64,000 bases of DNA from Anseranas semipalmata (Eukaryota; Chordata; Aves; Anseriformes; Anseranatidae): NCBI GenBank assembly GCA_013399115.1, contig VXAA01003297.1, positions 356,848 through 420,847 of the forward strand, given 5' to 3'. Positions 40,201-50,900 of the stretch are shown piece by piece (position 1 is the first letter of the stretch; each line of letters opens with the position of its first letter). The notes under the pieces were generated by a model. The model ran no database searches. It was not told the DNA's origin and saw nothing but the letters and a program-made list of their open reading frames with translations. A program made the position numbers and the translations under genes.

Positions 40201-41827
40201 TGTGGCCTCTGCTATGAAAGAGTCTTCTTCAAAGCCAAATACTGTGCATGTACACTTAAACACTAAGATGAGCATACAGTGCCAAGCTCCTTGAATAACA
40301 CAACTCTAGAATCTTAAAACAAACTCCATATTATGTACTAAACTGCAGGGATTGTTTTGATAGATTTTTAGCCAGAAACGGGGACAAACATTCTTCTTCC
40401 CCAACATCTTCCTTCCCCCATTTGAAGAGCAAATCTTCATCACAAACCTGGCCTACTACTTTTCTCTCATCTTCTGAATGCAGCCTTTTAATGGATACAA
40501 ATTTTTCATGCTTTACTCTGAGCCCACCACATGCTGGGACAGGATTCCCAGGACATATAGCTAGCACAGCCATGCAGTGACTGAAAAACAATGCATAATT
40601 CAGTATGAAGTTTCAAAATTTTAAGGAGCAACCAGTAGAAAGGAAAGCAGAAACCCTGAATCTCCAACAAATTCTCAGTCATAACCCGTGCTTGAGACTG
40701 CAAAACCTTTTTAAGGGCTTCTGAACTTTAATACAAGAGCTCAGATCTGGAACCCAAACCTTTCACTACATGTGAAGTTCAAATAAATCTCCAGATGCAT
40801 CAGCCATTTAAGGTCATCTGTTACCGTTAACCACACCTCCAAGCTTCACTCAGGGTTTAGCTCCTGAACCTAAAAAGTCTCTTAGCAATATTTTGCAAGT
40901 CTCTGCTGTATGACCAGACATTCAGATTTAATCTAGAAGCCAATGCATCGAAACCTTAAGCCATCCTTAGAGGTAATAACCACCTAACTAGGAACTAAGA
41001 AATTTCCAAGGTGAAAGCAACACCACATGAGATTTCTGGCCAGAAAATGTTTATGTAAAATTTCAGACCAACCTCTTTGATGATTTATCATCACCTTGAC
41101 TTCCTCCCACTTTGAAGGGTCCCACAATCTGAAGAGCAACAACTGCCCTCCGCCTGCTTTTTATATTGTTACTACCTAGTGGCCTCGGTACTAATTAGCT
41201 GTACAGGTGGCTGTCATTTGCACGGCTGTGTTGCAGGGTCCCCCTTGCAACTGAGGCACTGAGACTGAATGGGTACATGTGTCTGTGATTGGTGGCCTCT
41301 CTTGCAAGGGAAGGATGTGCTCACATCCCAGAGGATGTATGAGGCCTACCACCACACTTGTGATATGTACTCCAGTTCATTCCTGGCCAGAAATCACAAG
41401 ACATCTCCAGGATGGTGATGTTTACTTGTGGGAAAAGCAATTGGTCACCATGGTACCTTGCAACCAAGGTCCAGGAGTGGTGGTTCCTTACCAAGGACAA
41501 GCTGAACTCTTACTAAACCTGTATGCCCAGAGGCAGGGGGCACCTTGTCCATTCATGGTGACCTGCCCACAAGCTCCTGGGCCAGCAGCTCCCCACTCTG
41601 TCCCAGGGAGCGGGGAAGGGGAAGAACAGGCCTTTTTACAGCACTTCTGCCCATCTCCCCTTCTCCCCCACCCATCCCTCTGTGATCCAGGCTGTCAGCA
41701 GCTCTCTCTGAAGTCCCCTCTTTCATAAGCAGCTTCTTTTGAACACACATTGCAACAGCTGGTGCTTTGTGTAAATGCGAGCAAGGAACAAAGTGGTTCA
41801 TTACATATGTAGGAAACTTCATCACTT
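37236..41827. other. Intronic sequence, nothing recognisable
   Basis: AT-rich to about 41.1 kb, then GC-richer towards the coding exon. No further exon was recognised. The 149-codon plus-strand frame at 41279-41728 has no known motif. T- and A-runs occur around 38700, 39010 and 39176. Confidence 0.5.
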
Positions 41828-41833
41828 ACCTGG
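41828..41833 (-). promoter_or_regulatory. CACNA1I: Consensus-like U2-type donor just inside the U12 intron (probable decoy)
   Basis: The minus strand reads CCAG then GTAAGTG here, a near-perfect major-class 5' splice site, 94 nt downstream of the AT-AC junction and still in the open frame. Use of it would change the phase from 2 to 0, so it would not join in frame to an exon that begins with the last base of the Pro codon. It is probably silent or regulatory. Confidence 0.5.
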
Positions 41834-41915
41834 CAGATGCCCCGGGTGGGCAGGGAGAGGGGAGGGATGGGGCAGGAGGGAGTGGGAGGCGAGGAGGAAG
41901 AAGAGGCAGCTTGGA

Positions 41916-41923
41916 AAGGATAT
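41916..41923 (-). promoter_or_regulatory. CACNA1I: U12-type AT-AC 5' splice site of the CACNA1I intron
   Basis: On the minus strand the exon end GCAACCC is followed directly by ATATCCTTTC. This matches the U12-dependent AT-AC donor consensus (ATATCCTT) perfectly and is not a GT donor. It falls after base 2 of the Pro codon of MVCNP, immediately before where IS1 (starting WFE in Cav3 channels) should resume. Minor introns at this position are known in vertebrate SCN and CACNA1 genes. The matching AC acceptor and branch site are outside the window. Confidence 0.88.
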
Positions 41924-42204
41924 GGGTTGCACACCATTTTGATGCACCAGTTCCGAGGGCTGGTGGTCTGCTTCAAGCAGAAGAAGACAACTGGAGCCAA
42001 GTCGGGGTAGGGGATGTCAGGATCTGGTGGTGAGGTGGCTTCCTCATCCTCACCCAGCTCTGGGGAGGATGGGGGCTGCTCCGGCGGCGTTTGCTGCTCC
42101 GAGACCCCCAGGTCCACAGGCTCCAGTGGGCAGGCAGCGGAGGCATTGGGGGGCTGCGGGCCCGCGGGCCAGGTGGAGGGAGGCTGGGGGATGTACTCTG
42201 CCAT
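41924..42204 (-). CDS. CACNA1I: CACNA1I first coding exon (Cav3.3 T-type calcium channel, N-terminus; partial gene)
   Basis: This exon encodes the cytoplasmic N-terminus of the pore-forming alpha-1I subunit of a low-voltage-activated (T-type) calcium channel in the neuronal plasma membrane. The exon gives 93 codons plus two bases of codon 94. Residues 1-63 are a proline-, serine- and acid-rich variable leader. Residues 64-94 ([16 protein letters not shown], then [15 protein letters not shown]) are the conserved block that leads into segment IS1 in Cav3 channels. The [15 protein letters not shown] wording fits Cav3.3 better than Cav3.1 or Cav3.2, whose equivalents, as I recall them, read SRPRSWC or TRPRSWC. 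The ATG at 42204-42202 has G at -3 and G at +4, a good Kozak context. Reading continues open to 41695, but homology stops exactly at the U12-type donor. The remaining exons, which would encode four six-helix domains, lie beyond the left edge. Confidence 0.9.
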
Positions 42205-42225
42205 GCCCGCTGCAAGTGAGAACCC

Positions 42226-42255
42226 CTGGAGAGGAGGGGAGAAAAAGAAAGGAAA
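42226..42255 (-). promoter_or_regulatory. CACNA1I: 3' splice acceptor with polypyrimidine tract upstream of the CACNA1I ATG
   Basis: Read on the minus strand, about 28 nearly unbroken pyrimidines end in CTCTCCAG, with the AG at 42227-42226. That is a textbook U2-type acceptor 21 nt before the start codon. A second CAG at 42212-42210 lies 5 nt before the ATG and could be an alternative NAG. The acceptor implies that the start-codon exon is not the first exon and that a non-coding 5' exon lies at higher coordinates. The first AG would give a start-codon exon of about 302 nt (42225-41924). Confidence 0.7.
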
Positions 42256-45200
42256 CTCACATGAGAAACCAGCAACCAGGGCACCGCATGCCGGTCCACT
42301 TCTCTACCAAGCCTCTTCTGGCTAGTCCTCTCCATAACTATTTCGATCTTCCCTGTCGCCTCTGAGATACCCTGGCATGGTGCTGCGCCTTCTTAGGTGA
42401 TGGTGGAACCAGCAGACTCTTTGGAACGAGCCTGAGCACCTTAACGGAGCACTGCACTTTGGAGCGGCATGGACCCATCCTGACACACCACAGCCAGCCT
42501 GCCCTTGCAGTCCTTCACATGGTCGTCCCAGCCCCAGCTTCAGCCCTGCTGCCCCAGCCATGCCCTCTCCCACCTGGGGACACCAGGCTGGCCTTGCACT
42601 ACAACACGCTTTGAGCAGGCTGCTGCAGACCAAGACTGGCAAATACACATCAAAACCTTACAGAACAGGCTCTCATTCGAACGGGGAGCTGTAGTGCAAA
42701 TTAGAAGCAGGGATTATATATTAAGCACCCTTTACTGGAGCTTGTGGAGCTCTCCCACACCAGAGCAGTGGAAGCAATGGGAAGGTGGGTTGCAAAAGTT
42801 ATTCGGCTAACTAAGAAGGTCAGAGAGTGCTGGTGGGCACAGGAGGAGCAGAACAACAGGTCTCGCTCAGTGGCACCCGTGTGTTGCAGAGCACCATGCC
42901 TGAGCTGAAGAACATCTTTTTGCTGATTGGGTGCACTTAACAGCAATTTTATTCTGGGAAAATGCAAAGCCAAACATTTTCCATTAAATATCACAGTGGA
43001 AGTGGCTTGTCAAAGTGAGGGGAATGAAATAAACTCCAGGGTCTGGCTGTGGAGGGGTGTTACTGTGGCATTTTCAGGGGCTGCTTGCCCAAGGACTGCC
43101 CAGCAGTGGCCTGGTGGGTGTTTTCTGCCCTTTGCCCTGTTGGTGTGCTCAGAGCTTCTGGAGCACCCATGCTACAAGCACAGGTTTAAACACAACACAA
43201 GAGCCCTCAGACTCCCCACAAGCCAGAAGGAGCCAACCAGCGGCAGGAAAGGATGTGTCCCTACCAAGACCCACAGCACAGAGCTCATGTCATCACCCTC
43301 TGCCCTCACGCCCTGGCCGTATGTCTTCCTCCCAGACACTCAGCTCAGTCTCCTTCACTTCAGGATCATGCAACCTCCACACATCTCTGCTGATGCTGCT
43401 CTGCCTTGCCACGCTGCACTCCTGATGTTTCAGCCTGAGCCCCCTTTCATGCCCACTCTGCTGGATCCACGATCTCCAGTGCTCTCCATAGCGCTCACCT
43501 CAGGTCCAGCCAGCCTTTCTGCCGTGGGCTGCAGTCCCCCATTATCCCTGGTTAAGACGCTGCTAGCTCTGCCCACCCTGTTCCCTCGGCCCCCTGCTTC
43601 CCACAGGCACTTTGATCCAAAGCTTTGCTTGTTCTTCGAGGCTTGGTATTTGTCAGAACAAAGAGTAGCAAGTGCAGAGGTTTAGCAAGCAGACATAGTG
43701 TCCCTTAGGGAATAGCACTGAGACTCTTTGAATTCATTACCCCAAAGGCCCGCAGCTATTGGAAAGAAACACGTGTTGTGTCTCCTGACTGGCTTTGGGA
43801 TGCTGTTTGTATTTTTTTAACCCCAGTGACAAAATCAGGAGCACATCTTTCCCACCATCCAGCACCTCTGTTTTCACTTTCACCAGGATTTTAACTCTGA
43901 GCACCCATGCAACTCCTTGTACCACTTTTGCCATTCCCTGTTCCCTGTCACCTGCTCTGAGCTGGCTCCCTTGCAGACTATTAACATGCTGTGGTTGAGC
44001 CCAGCTTCTTTCCTATTAACAACACGGAGGAGAAAGGTTAGCGGGGATAGCCGGGAGAAATGACTTATTACAGTGCTCAGAGCACCACGCTGACAAAGGT
44101 GTGACAATTCCAAAATGCAACGTACAAAGCTTCATAATTAACAATACAACTGAGCAAAGGAATGGGAGAAACAACTCCATTAGCATTTCCCTGCTTTCCC
44201 TCCCAGCAAACATTGATTCTCCATCTCACCACTGCCAGATGCAGCTGGGATTTTGGGATGCAGATCTACCCAAGGCACCTCAGCAGACGAGACCACGTCT
44301 AAGAGGGGTGGCTGGTGGAGAAAGGCATGGGCTGACAAATCATCATAGATCAAACACACGCACACACATCAGGTAGTGGCCGCATCACAAGCAGTTTATC
44401 CACTCCAATTTGTGCTGCCCAGCGTGACTCATTTGAGGTCCTATGGATACAGAGCCGGGTGAATCCTTTTGGGAGTCCTGACGCTAAATACAACCCTTGA
44501 ATGACAGCTGCCCCTTTCCTTCTCGAGACTGCATCCTGCTCCAAACCAGCTCTGAGGCTGTGATCACAGCGTATTTCCTGCTTAAAGCAGGATTCATACA
44601 CTGGGTGACAAGAAGGAGAGGGAAACCCAAGCAGTGGGGCACTCCCAAGCTCTTTATGCAGTGCCAGTCCTCCCATCTCAGCTTCAAAGGGCAAGGGAGT
44701 GTTTTTCCTGTTGGAGATGGATCCATGGGCCTCACCACTACCAGCTATGGAGGTTGGATGCAGACATTCCCGCTGTTCTGGCCAAGCTACAGCTCTGGGA
44801 TTGCAATTACTGGCCTTCCCGTGCACTAGCATTGCCGTGTAGCAATTGGGGTGAGCCTGCAGCAATATTTCAGCCCAATTCAAATCAAAAGGACCAGGTG
44901 GGATGAGTTTGGTACATGCACAGTGAAACATGCACCAGGGGAGAGGGCTCATGCCAGCTAAAGGATGGTACTGGAAAGACCAGACAGGATTACGAGGCTC
45001 CAGAACTTGCCTTCGGGATGTCTCAGATCATCACACAAGCCCCTCGCTTGAGGATGTCTCTGAGTGGGTGGTGTGTTTATGAATGCAGGTGGGTGAGCCC
45101 ATTTGGCAGCTGTGTGTGCCTCGGGGGCGTGGGTTGTACCCAGCTGCGAGCCCATGGTTGTTTGTTGCTGTAAATGGCAACCGCTGGTTGTGTTACCTCT

Positions 45201-46390
45201 GGTGCTTGTGTCTGGCTGTGGGGATGTGTTAGGCATACAGGTTTCACATTTTGAGCGTTTGCAGCGTTCCAATGTAATTAGTTGTACACAGCTCCCTCTG
45301 TGTTTATATTTGTCTGGTGTCTGCATGGTTCTCCGCCTGCTCATGGGAGGCAGCGCCTGTTTTCCTCTGCCTGTATGCGCGTGGAGGTGTATCTGTGTGC
45401 GTGTCAGTGAGGAACAGGGTGATTTATTAGCAGTTAGCCCACATGTGGCTAATGATATCTTTCTGATGTCTCCATGATTTGAAAGAGGAGCTGTTACATC
45501 TCTGTCTTCACAGCACCTCCTCATGCAAAGGGATGTGGCAGAATTCAGCAGAAATCATTTCAAACTGTTGCACAGTGAAATGATTGTTGCACCAAAATGA
45601 TCCAACAGGCTCCAGGTGCCCATGTACTCCCTGAAACATGTCCCAGATGGCCTGTACCACAGTCGGCACCCAGCGGCTGTAGGAAGAGTGAGCCCAGATC
45701 TCCTGGACCCTCCCACACTTATTAACACGTCCAATTCCCAACTCACATGGCTGGTACAGCCCCATCCTGGCCATGCTGCAGGCCCTTCTCCAGGGCATGG
45801 CAAAGCGGGCATCTGCTTACACTGCTGAGGAGCCCTTGGCCAAGCCTGAAAGAGATGCTGCAGAGATCACTCAAGATGTTGCTGGTAAGATGGAAGAAGA
45901 AAAGGCACAGGAACAGCATAGTCCCAAATAAACAGGCACCCAAAAATATCCTTTTGGAGAAGACTCCCCACTCTAGCAGACCCATCCATGAGAAAGCTCT
46001 TCCCTTTCCAGCCTGCTCGCAGTAATGCCTCCTCTGTGATGCTGGCCCTTTCCACAGGAGTGGATTCCTGTCGTGTCTTTTCACTTAAGCCACCGCTTAT
46101 CCAAGCTGAACATTTTCAGCCCTTAATCCTCACTCATAAATTAATCTCCCAAGCCCTGGGATCGTTCTGTTCAGATCCTCACTGGAAACTGCCCCTCAAC
46201 CACCCATGCTCTTCCGATAACGGTGTGCCAAGTACCAAGGGGGGAGGACCTCAATGGCTGCAGAGGCGGGCTGCCATCCTTATGTCTGCGTCGCTGTCCC
46301 TGTCACACTGCAAGCCCACGTCTGATATGCCATCCACCATCAAACCTCGGTCTCGTTGCACCCACCATCCTCTCCCTGCCCCTGCCAGCC
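42256..46390. other. Region upstream of the CACNA1I start exon (probably 5' UTR intron), no gene seen
   Basis: GC-richer than the coding intron. It contains the longest frame in the window (42927-43685, plus strand, 252 codons) and a 200-codon minus frame (44350-44952). Neither has recognisable motifs, and neither is predicted with confidence. A short CA run lies near 44351-44368. Confidence 0.5.
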
Positions 46391-46394
46391 TTGC

Positions 46395-46690
46395 AGACCG
46401 CCTCTTTGAGGCTGCATTGCACCCAGATGCATTTGATTGTGTTTTTCCCAAGATGAATCACATTGTGTTATTTTCTGCCCATGTGTCTGACCTCGCTGCT
46501 TCCCTTTGTGTTGTTTTTCCGTGTCCTCACTGGCATGCACAAAAAAACCTGTTTTATCATCATCTGGGAAAGTCATTAGTATGCTGTTTACTCCCTTCTC
46601 CACATCAGCAATGAAGATGTCAACTAAGACAGGTCTGATGAGGATGGTGAAGAGGAAGGAAGTGCTTTTGTGAGCTCCCAGCAGTGATGG
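46395..46690 (-). mobile_element. Fossil CR1-type LINE, reverse-transcriptase segment
   Basis: The minus-strand frame reads RPVLVDIFIADVEKGV, then FPDDDKTG and VHASED, with MHLG further on. These fit the CR1 reverse-transcriptase landmarks in order (GPVLFNIFI.D...G, FADDTKL, VDTPEG, LHLG). The spacing from the catalytic DD to HLG is the expected one within about a residue. The second catalytic Asp pair is kept, but surrounding residues have drifted and the frame holds no upstream RT motifs, so it is a dead remnant. It is in the opposite orientation to the other CR1 pieces here. Confidence 0.65.
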
Positions 46691-47933
46691 CTTTGGAGAC
46701 ATGCTCACACCCTCAGCCCTTGCGCTGGAATACAAAGTGCTTGCAGGAGGGGCAAAACATGCACTTACACTGGTTGTGCCCCATGGAGAAGCCCACATAG
46801 GGGGAACAGAGCTGCTGCTGGTGCAAGCACAGATGGTGGCTGGTGCTAGATGAGCCCTGTCCTTTCTGCCCATCCTTCCTGGACCAACGCCTTTTGTCCC
46901 TCTCCCAGTGCTCAGCCCGCCCCAGCGTCCCTTCAGGACCTGTTGCAGTGATCGGGAAGTGCACAAGAAGTGGGGAGACCCCACGAGACCCCCTGCTTCC
47001 CCTTGCAGTGCCACGCTGGATGCAAGCTCCCACCCTGCCCTGCCACTGGGCTTCACCCCAACCCATGCTACCACTCACATATGGAGGGGACATCCTCCGG
47101 GGTGGAAAGGGAGGTGGGGAGAAGAAGGAGCTTGTCTATAGGGAACACATTGATAAGGGATTTGGGGAGCATCACGTAACTTATAACTTACACCTTTCCC
47201 CTCCTTATAAATCACTGCCTCCCTCCCTGCCTCCAAGGGAGTTATTCTGCATAAACCTAGATGCACATTTGGAGCAAACTTTCCCCCCCCCTTAAAAAAA
47301 AAAACAGTAAGGGAGCTGAAGCTATGTGCAGTGCAATGATGCCCCAGCCTCTGCCTCAAGAACAGAGAGGGGATATGGAAGAGGAATGGAGCTGTGAAGA
47401 TGGGAATCATCTGGAAGCACAGGAAAGACAACACTGGTATCATTCCTGCAAAGGTCTATGGGCTGTTTGGTTGCAGGTCAGTAGGTAGACCTGGACCTTA
47501 TGATGGCTCCTTGCATCCCACACAATTTGCCTGCTGGCTCTGCTACTCATTTTTATGAGCCTTAAAAATCCTCTTCTCTCCCCGCTGCCACCAGGAAAAA
47601 AAAAATCAAAACTTGGATGGTTGCTTGAATAGAAACCACTGAAAACAAGCAAAGACACCGGTGCAAGTGGCTGCCATGCCTGATCCCAGTAGTCCAAGTC
47701 CAATCCGTCACTATAGCAGGCAACCTTGCAAGAAAACTCAGTCCTAAAAAGTCCATAAACACACAATGTTGCTCCATCCCCCATCTCCCACCACCCCCAC
47801 TGCCATCTTAGAGCAGCTCTGGAGGCAAAATAGCAAAAAAATGTGTCCAAGGAAGACAAGTAATTGAGGGCCTCGCCATTGCCCCAGGTCCCCGTGCTGG
47901 GAGGAAAGGAGAGATGGTGCTGGGCAGCACACG
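46691..47933. other. Upstream flank or 5' UTR intron, nothing recognisable
   Basis: No exon was recognised. A C-run followed by an A-run (47284-47306) and an A-run at 47595-47605 are the only simple repeats. Confidence 0.5.
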
Positions 47934-47988
47934 CTGCACACATGCACACCCTGCACACCCTGCACACCCTGCACATGCACACACTGCA
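47934..47988. repeat. Short minisatellite, 9-bp CACCCTGCA unit
   Basis: About four tandem copies of a 9-bp unit (caccctgca), flanked by CATGCACA-type variants, between about 47934 and 47988. This explains the short Cys-Ala-Gly repeats (CAGCAGCAG type) seen in minus-strand frames here, so those frames should not be read as protein. Confidence 0.8.
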
Positions 47989-50900
47989 GCAGAAGGAACA
48001 GCGTCCCATCCATCCCTGCCAGCCTGGCCTGAAGGAAAATCCACTCCTAACCTGCATCCTGGCAAGCGATTTAATCGAGCCTGTCAGCAAGGTGCACTAA
48101 CCCAACACCTGAGAAATGCTTAACACCACTAAGCCCACCTGTGCTCCCTGTACAATGCTGTTTTTCTAGCCACAGCCAAACTCTGACACTTCAGAGAAAC
48201 GAAATAAAATACTTCCCTTCCCCTCTAACAGTCGCACCACGCGAGGAGTCTCAGCATCCACATCGCAGCTGCAAAAACCCTGGCGCTTGCCCCTTCCCCA
48301 GCTTCCCACAGCACAGCTCAGCAGCCCCTCTCCATCCCGTCCAACCCCACGGCCGTAACCCAAGCTCCAGTAGTCTCACGTGGAAATGCCGCTCGCTAGC
48401 CCTCCCCAGGATGCCCCATCAAGTTTTACATCGGGGCACGGCGGAGCAGGATCCTGCAGCACCAGCTACTGCAGAAAACACCAGCGAGCAGCTTTTCCCA
48501 CCACCAGCACATCCGCTCGCCCACGGGCTGGCTCTGACCCGCAAAGCCACCGATGACAGAGCCTGGCTTGGCCAAGAGACCAGCTCCCTCCCGTGCCCCC
48601 AGCAGCATGCTCCCCTCGTCTCAGGCAAGCGCTAAGGCATTTTCTGAGATCTCCTCATTGCAATTAGTCCCCAATGCACTGGGCTGATTGCTCTTCAGGG
48701 CACACCGCAGTGCTTCAAACACGGTGGGCTGATGAGTACCAGGAAAGCAAGGAGTTTATTACCATGTTAGTGGGTTGATTTATGTGGTCTGAGTTATGAT
48801 TAGAAGGCTTAAATAAACTTGGTATCGGTATAAGACATTTTTCAAATCACCATGTGATTTCTAAGAGCTTCAAGGTATGCATTTCAGACACAGATGAATA
48901 AACTGAATTAGCTGACTCTATTAGGTCATTACAAACAACCACACAGCTCTGCATAGCTGGGAAAAAAACTCTACTTTCCAATAACAGGCTTGGGTTGTGT
49001 AGAGCTTAAACACTCTTAAAATCACCCCTATTTATTCCTATGTTATTCCATCTTACAGGTTTAAAAAATATACAGCTAAGAGAGGGAACTATCTGATCTT
49101 GCAGATTCACCTGTGCCACTTGATTTCTGAGCCCATTGGTGGACCCAGCAGGAACAGCAAGCACAGCTGTTCACCTGCTCGGTTGAATATGCGGGATTAC
49201 GACTTGGATTTAATAAAAGATCAAATTTACTTTAAATCAGCGGCCAGCTCTTTGAAAGATCCCTAACACTGAGTGTGCATTTCATGAGTTTCCAGCTGTA
49301 GATACTTGTTCCCTGCGAGAAAAATGAATTGGTTTCGACAATTTTTTTCCCAGAAAAAAAGCTGACCAAGCAGATGGCTTCTTTGCAGCAGAGCCTGGAA
49401 CTGCAAGATTTTCCTCAAATCAAAGGTGGCCAGGGCTCAGCCTGAGCCACCCTTGGTTTAGGATGTCCTCCTGAGCGGGACAGGGCTGTAACATGACGCA
49501 GGGCTGGAGGTGAGGACCAAGTCACGTTGGACATGGCCACGTGGATTCTCCAACCCCAGATCAGGCAGCAGGAATGCAGCCGGGTGTGAGGTGGGTTGGT
49601 GAAAGGATGGAAGGAGCCGGGCCTACAGCTCGCAGCACAGGTGTATTGCCAGCGCTTTGAGGATGCTTGAGGTTGGACCAGCAGGGAAGGTGCTGCTCTC
49701 GGAGGGGACAAGGACAGCGACACAGAAAAGCTCGCCCAGCGTCAGGGGTTCGTGCAAGCAGCCCCACTGCTCTCCTCATGTCACAGCTGAGGCCACCATG
49801 CCTATCCAGAACACCCACACGAGCAGCGAGCTCCTGGTGAATCAGCATCCCCCTCCCGTGACGCTTCTCCTCAACGGCTGCAGCGGCGCTGGCCTTGCTC
49901 CAGCCGCGTCCACCGCCCAAATACCCCCAGGGCAGCGCCAAGGGGAGGTTTTGTGTGAGTTGGCACAACCCCTCCTGTACATCATGGCAGACCCAGGCTC
50001 CGCAAGGCAAACCAACCGGGCGCTGACAGATCAGATCTCCCCCCTCATCTCCCTCACACTCCTCTGGGATGTTCAGCATGAGACCTCCCGGTGAGATGTG
50101 TGCATCCTGGTGATCTCCCACCGAGATCTGCAGGGAAGCTGCTCTTGCCGGCCTCCAGCCAGGGCGCGCTCCCCGCTAACTGGGAAGGGAACCCAGGGCA
50201 GCAGCCGGATCCGGCCCCCGTCTTCCCCCCTGCTCCCCCGGGAGAGGGGATGGTGGCACCGCACCGATGGGCAAGCACTGCTGCTGCTCTTAGGAGGCTC
50301 GCAGTGCACGTTCGGTGCCAGTGCCACGAAGCTATGGTGTTATTTAACGGCGAGAGAGAAATAAATGCTCTCAGCCCAGCAGCACGAGCCCTTGCAGGCA
50401 GTGGGGAGCTGCCTCCTGCCGGATGCTGCCCTCCTGCCGAGGGATGGGGCAGTGCTGGGTGGGCCAGGGATGCTCGGGAGGTGTCCTTAAAACATCAGGG
50501 GGAAGGGGGCAGAAAGGGGGCTCCTCGATTCCCTTCCCAGGGCTTTGAATTAAAAGTTTCCTTGCAGGTGGGGTGTTGAGAAGATGTCCTCATTTCCTTC
50601 TGCTGGTAGAGAAGTTCACACATTGGAGGGAAAACATCAATGGGTGGGGGTCAGCAGACCCTTCCCTTCTTCCAAGGTAACAAACCCTTAATTGCTAGCC
50701 CAAATTTAAGACCAAGAGCTCTGCAACAGCACACAGAAACAACTGACAATTAACATAGCAGTCTTCCATGCGACAGAGACACAGAACCACTAGCAACCCC
50801 CAGATCAATGAGAAAACTCTCCCTATTAACAGAGAGAAAATGCAGAGCAAGTTCTGCTTTTTGATGTTTACCATTTTTCTTTGTAATAATTTGCAGGGAA

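Larger units (their letters stand above)
1..41923 (-). other. CACNA1I: CACNA1I first coding intron (in-window part, U12-type)
   Basis: This is everything 3' of the AT-AC donor to the left edge of the window, more than 41.9 kb. I looked on the minus strand for the next Cav3 exons (IS1, beginning WFE, and the IS2-IS3 region) and found no matching stretch, so the intron appears to run off the window. A long first intron is expected for this gene. The contents are old CR1 and MIR repeats, one solo LTR and unremarkable sequence, itemised separately. Confidence 0.75.

Noticed and set aside
41695..41923. Continuation of the CACNA1I frame beyond MVCNP (76 more codons)
   Set aside because: Homology to Cav3 channels stops exactly at the AT-AC donor; the rest is low-complexity Ser/Pro-rich intronic sequence.
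44350..44952. 200-codon minus-strand frame
   Set aside because: No recognisable domain, signal peptide or splice partner; overlapped by several other frames.
45988..46614. 208-codon plus-strand frame
   Set aside because: It is largely antisense to the fossil CR1 reverse transcriptase and shows no motif of its own.
46700..47074. N-terminal half of the 244-codon minus-strand frame
   Set aside because: Only the C-terminal half resembles a LINE RT; the rest has no recognisable motif and overlaps frames on the other strand.
47440..48100. Cys-rich minus frame with CRVCRVCRVC-type repeats
   Set aside because: The repeats come from the 9-bp minisatellite; no cysteine-rich domain pattern.
49561..50579. 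Overlapping 162-186-codon frames on both strands
   Set aside because: The GC-rich stretch lowers stop-codon density; open frames on both strands at once argue for composition rather than coding.
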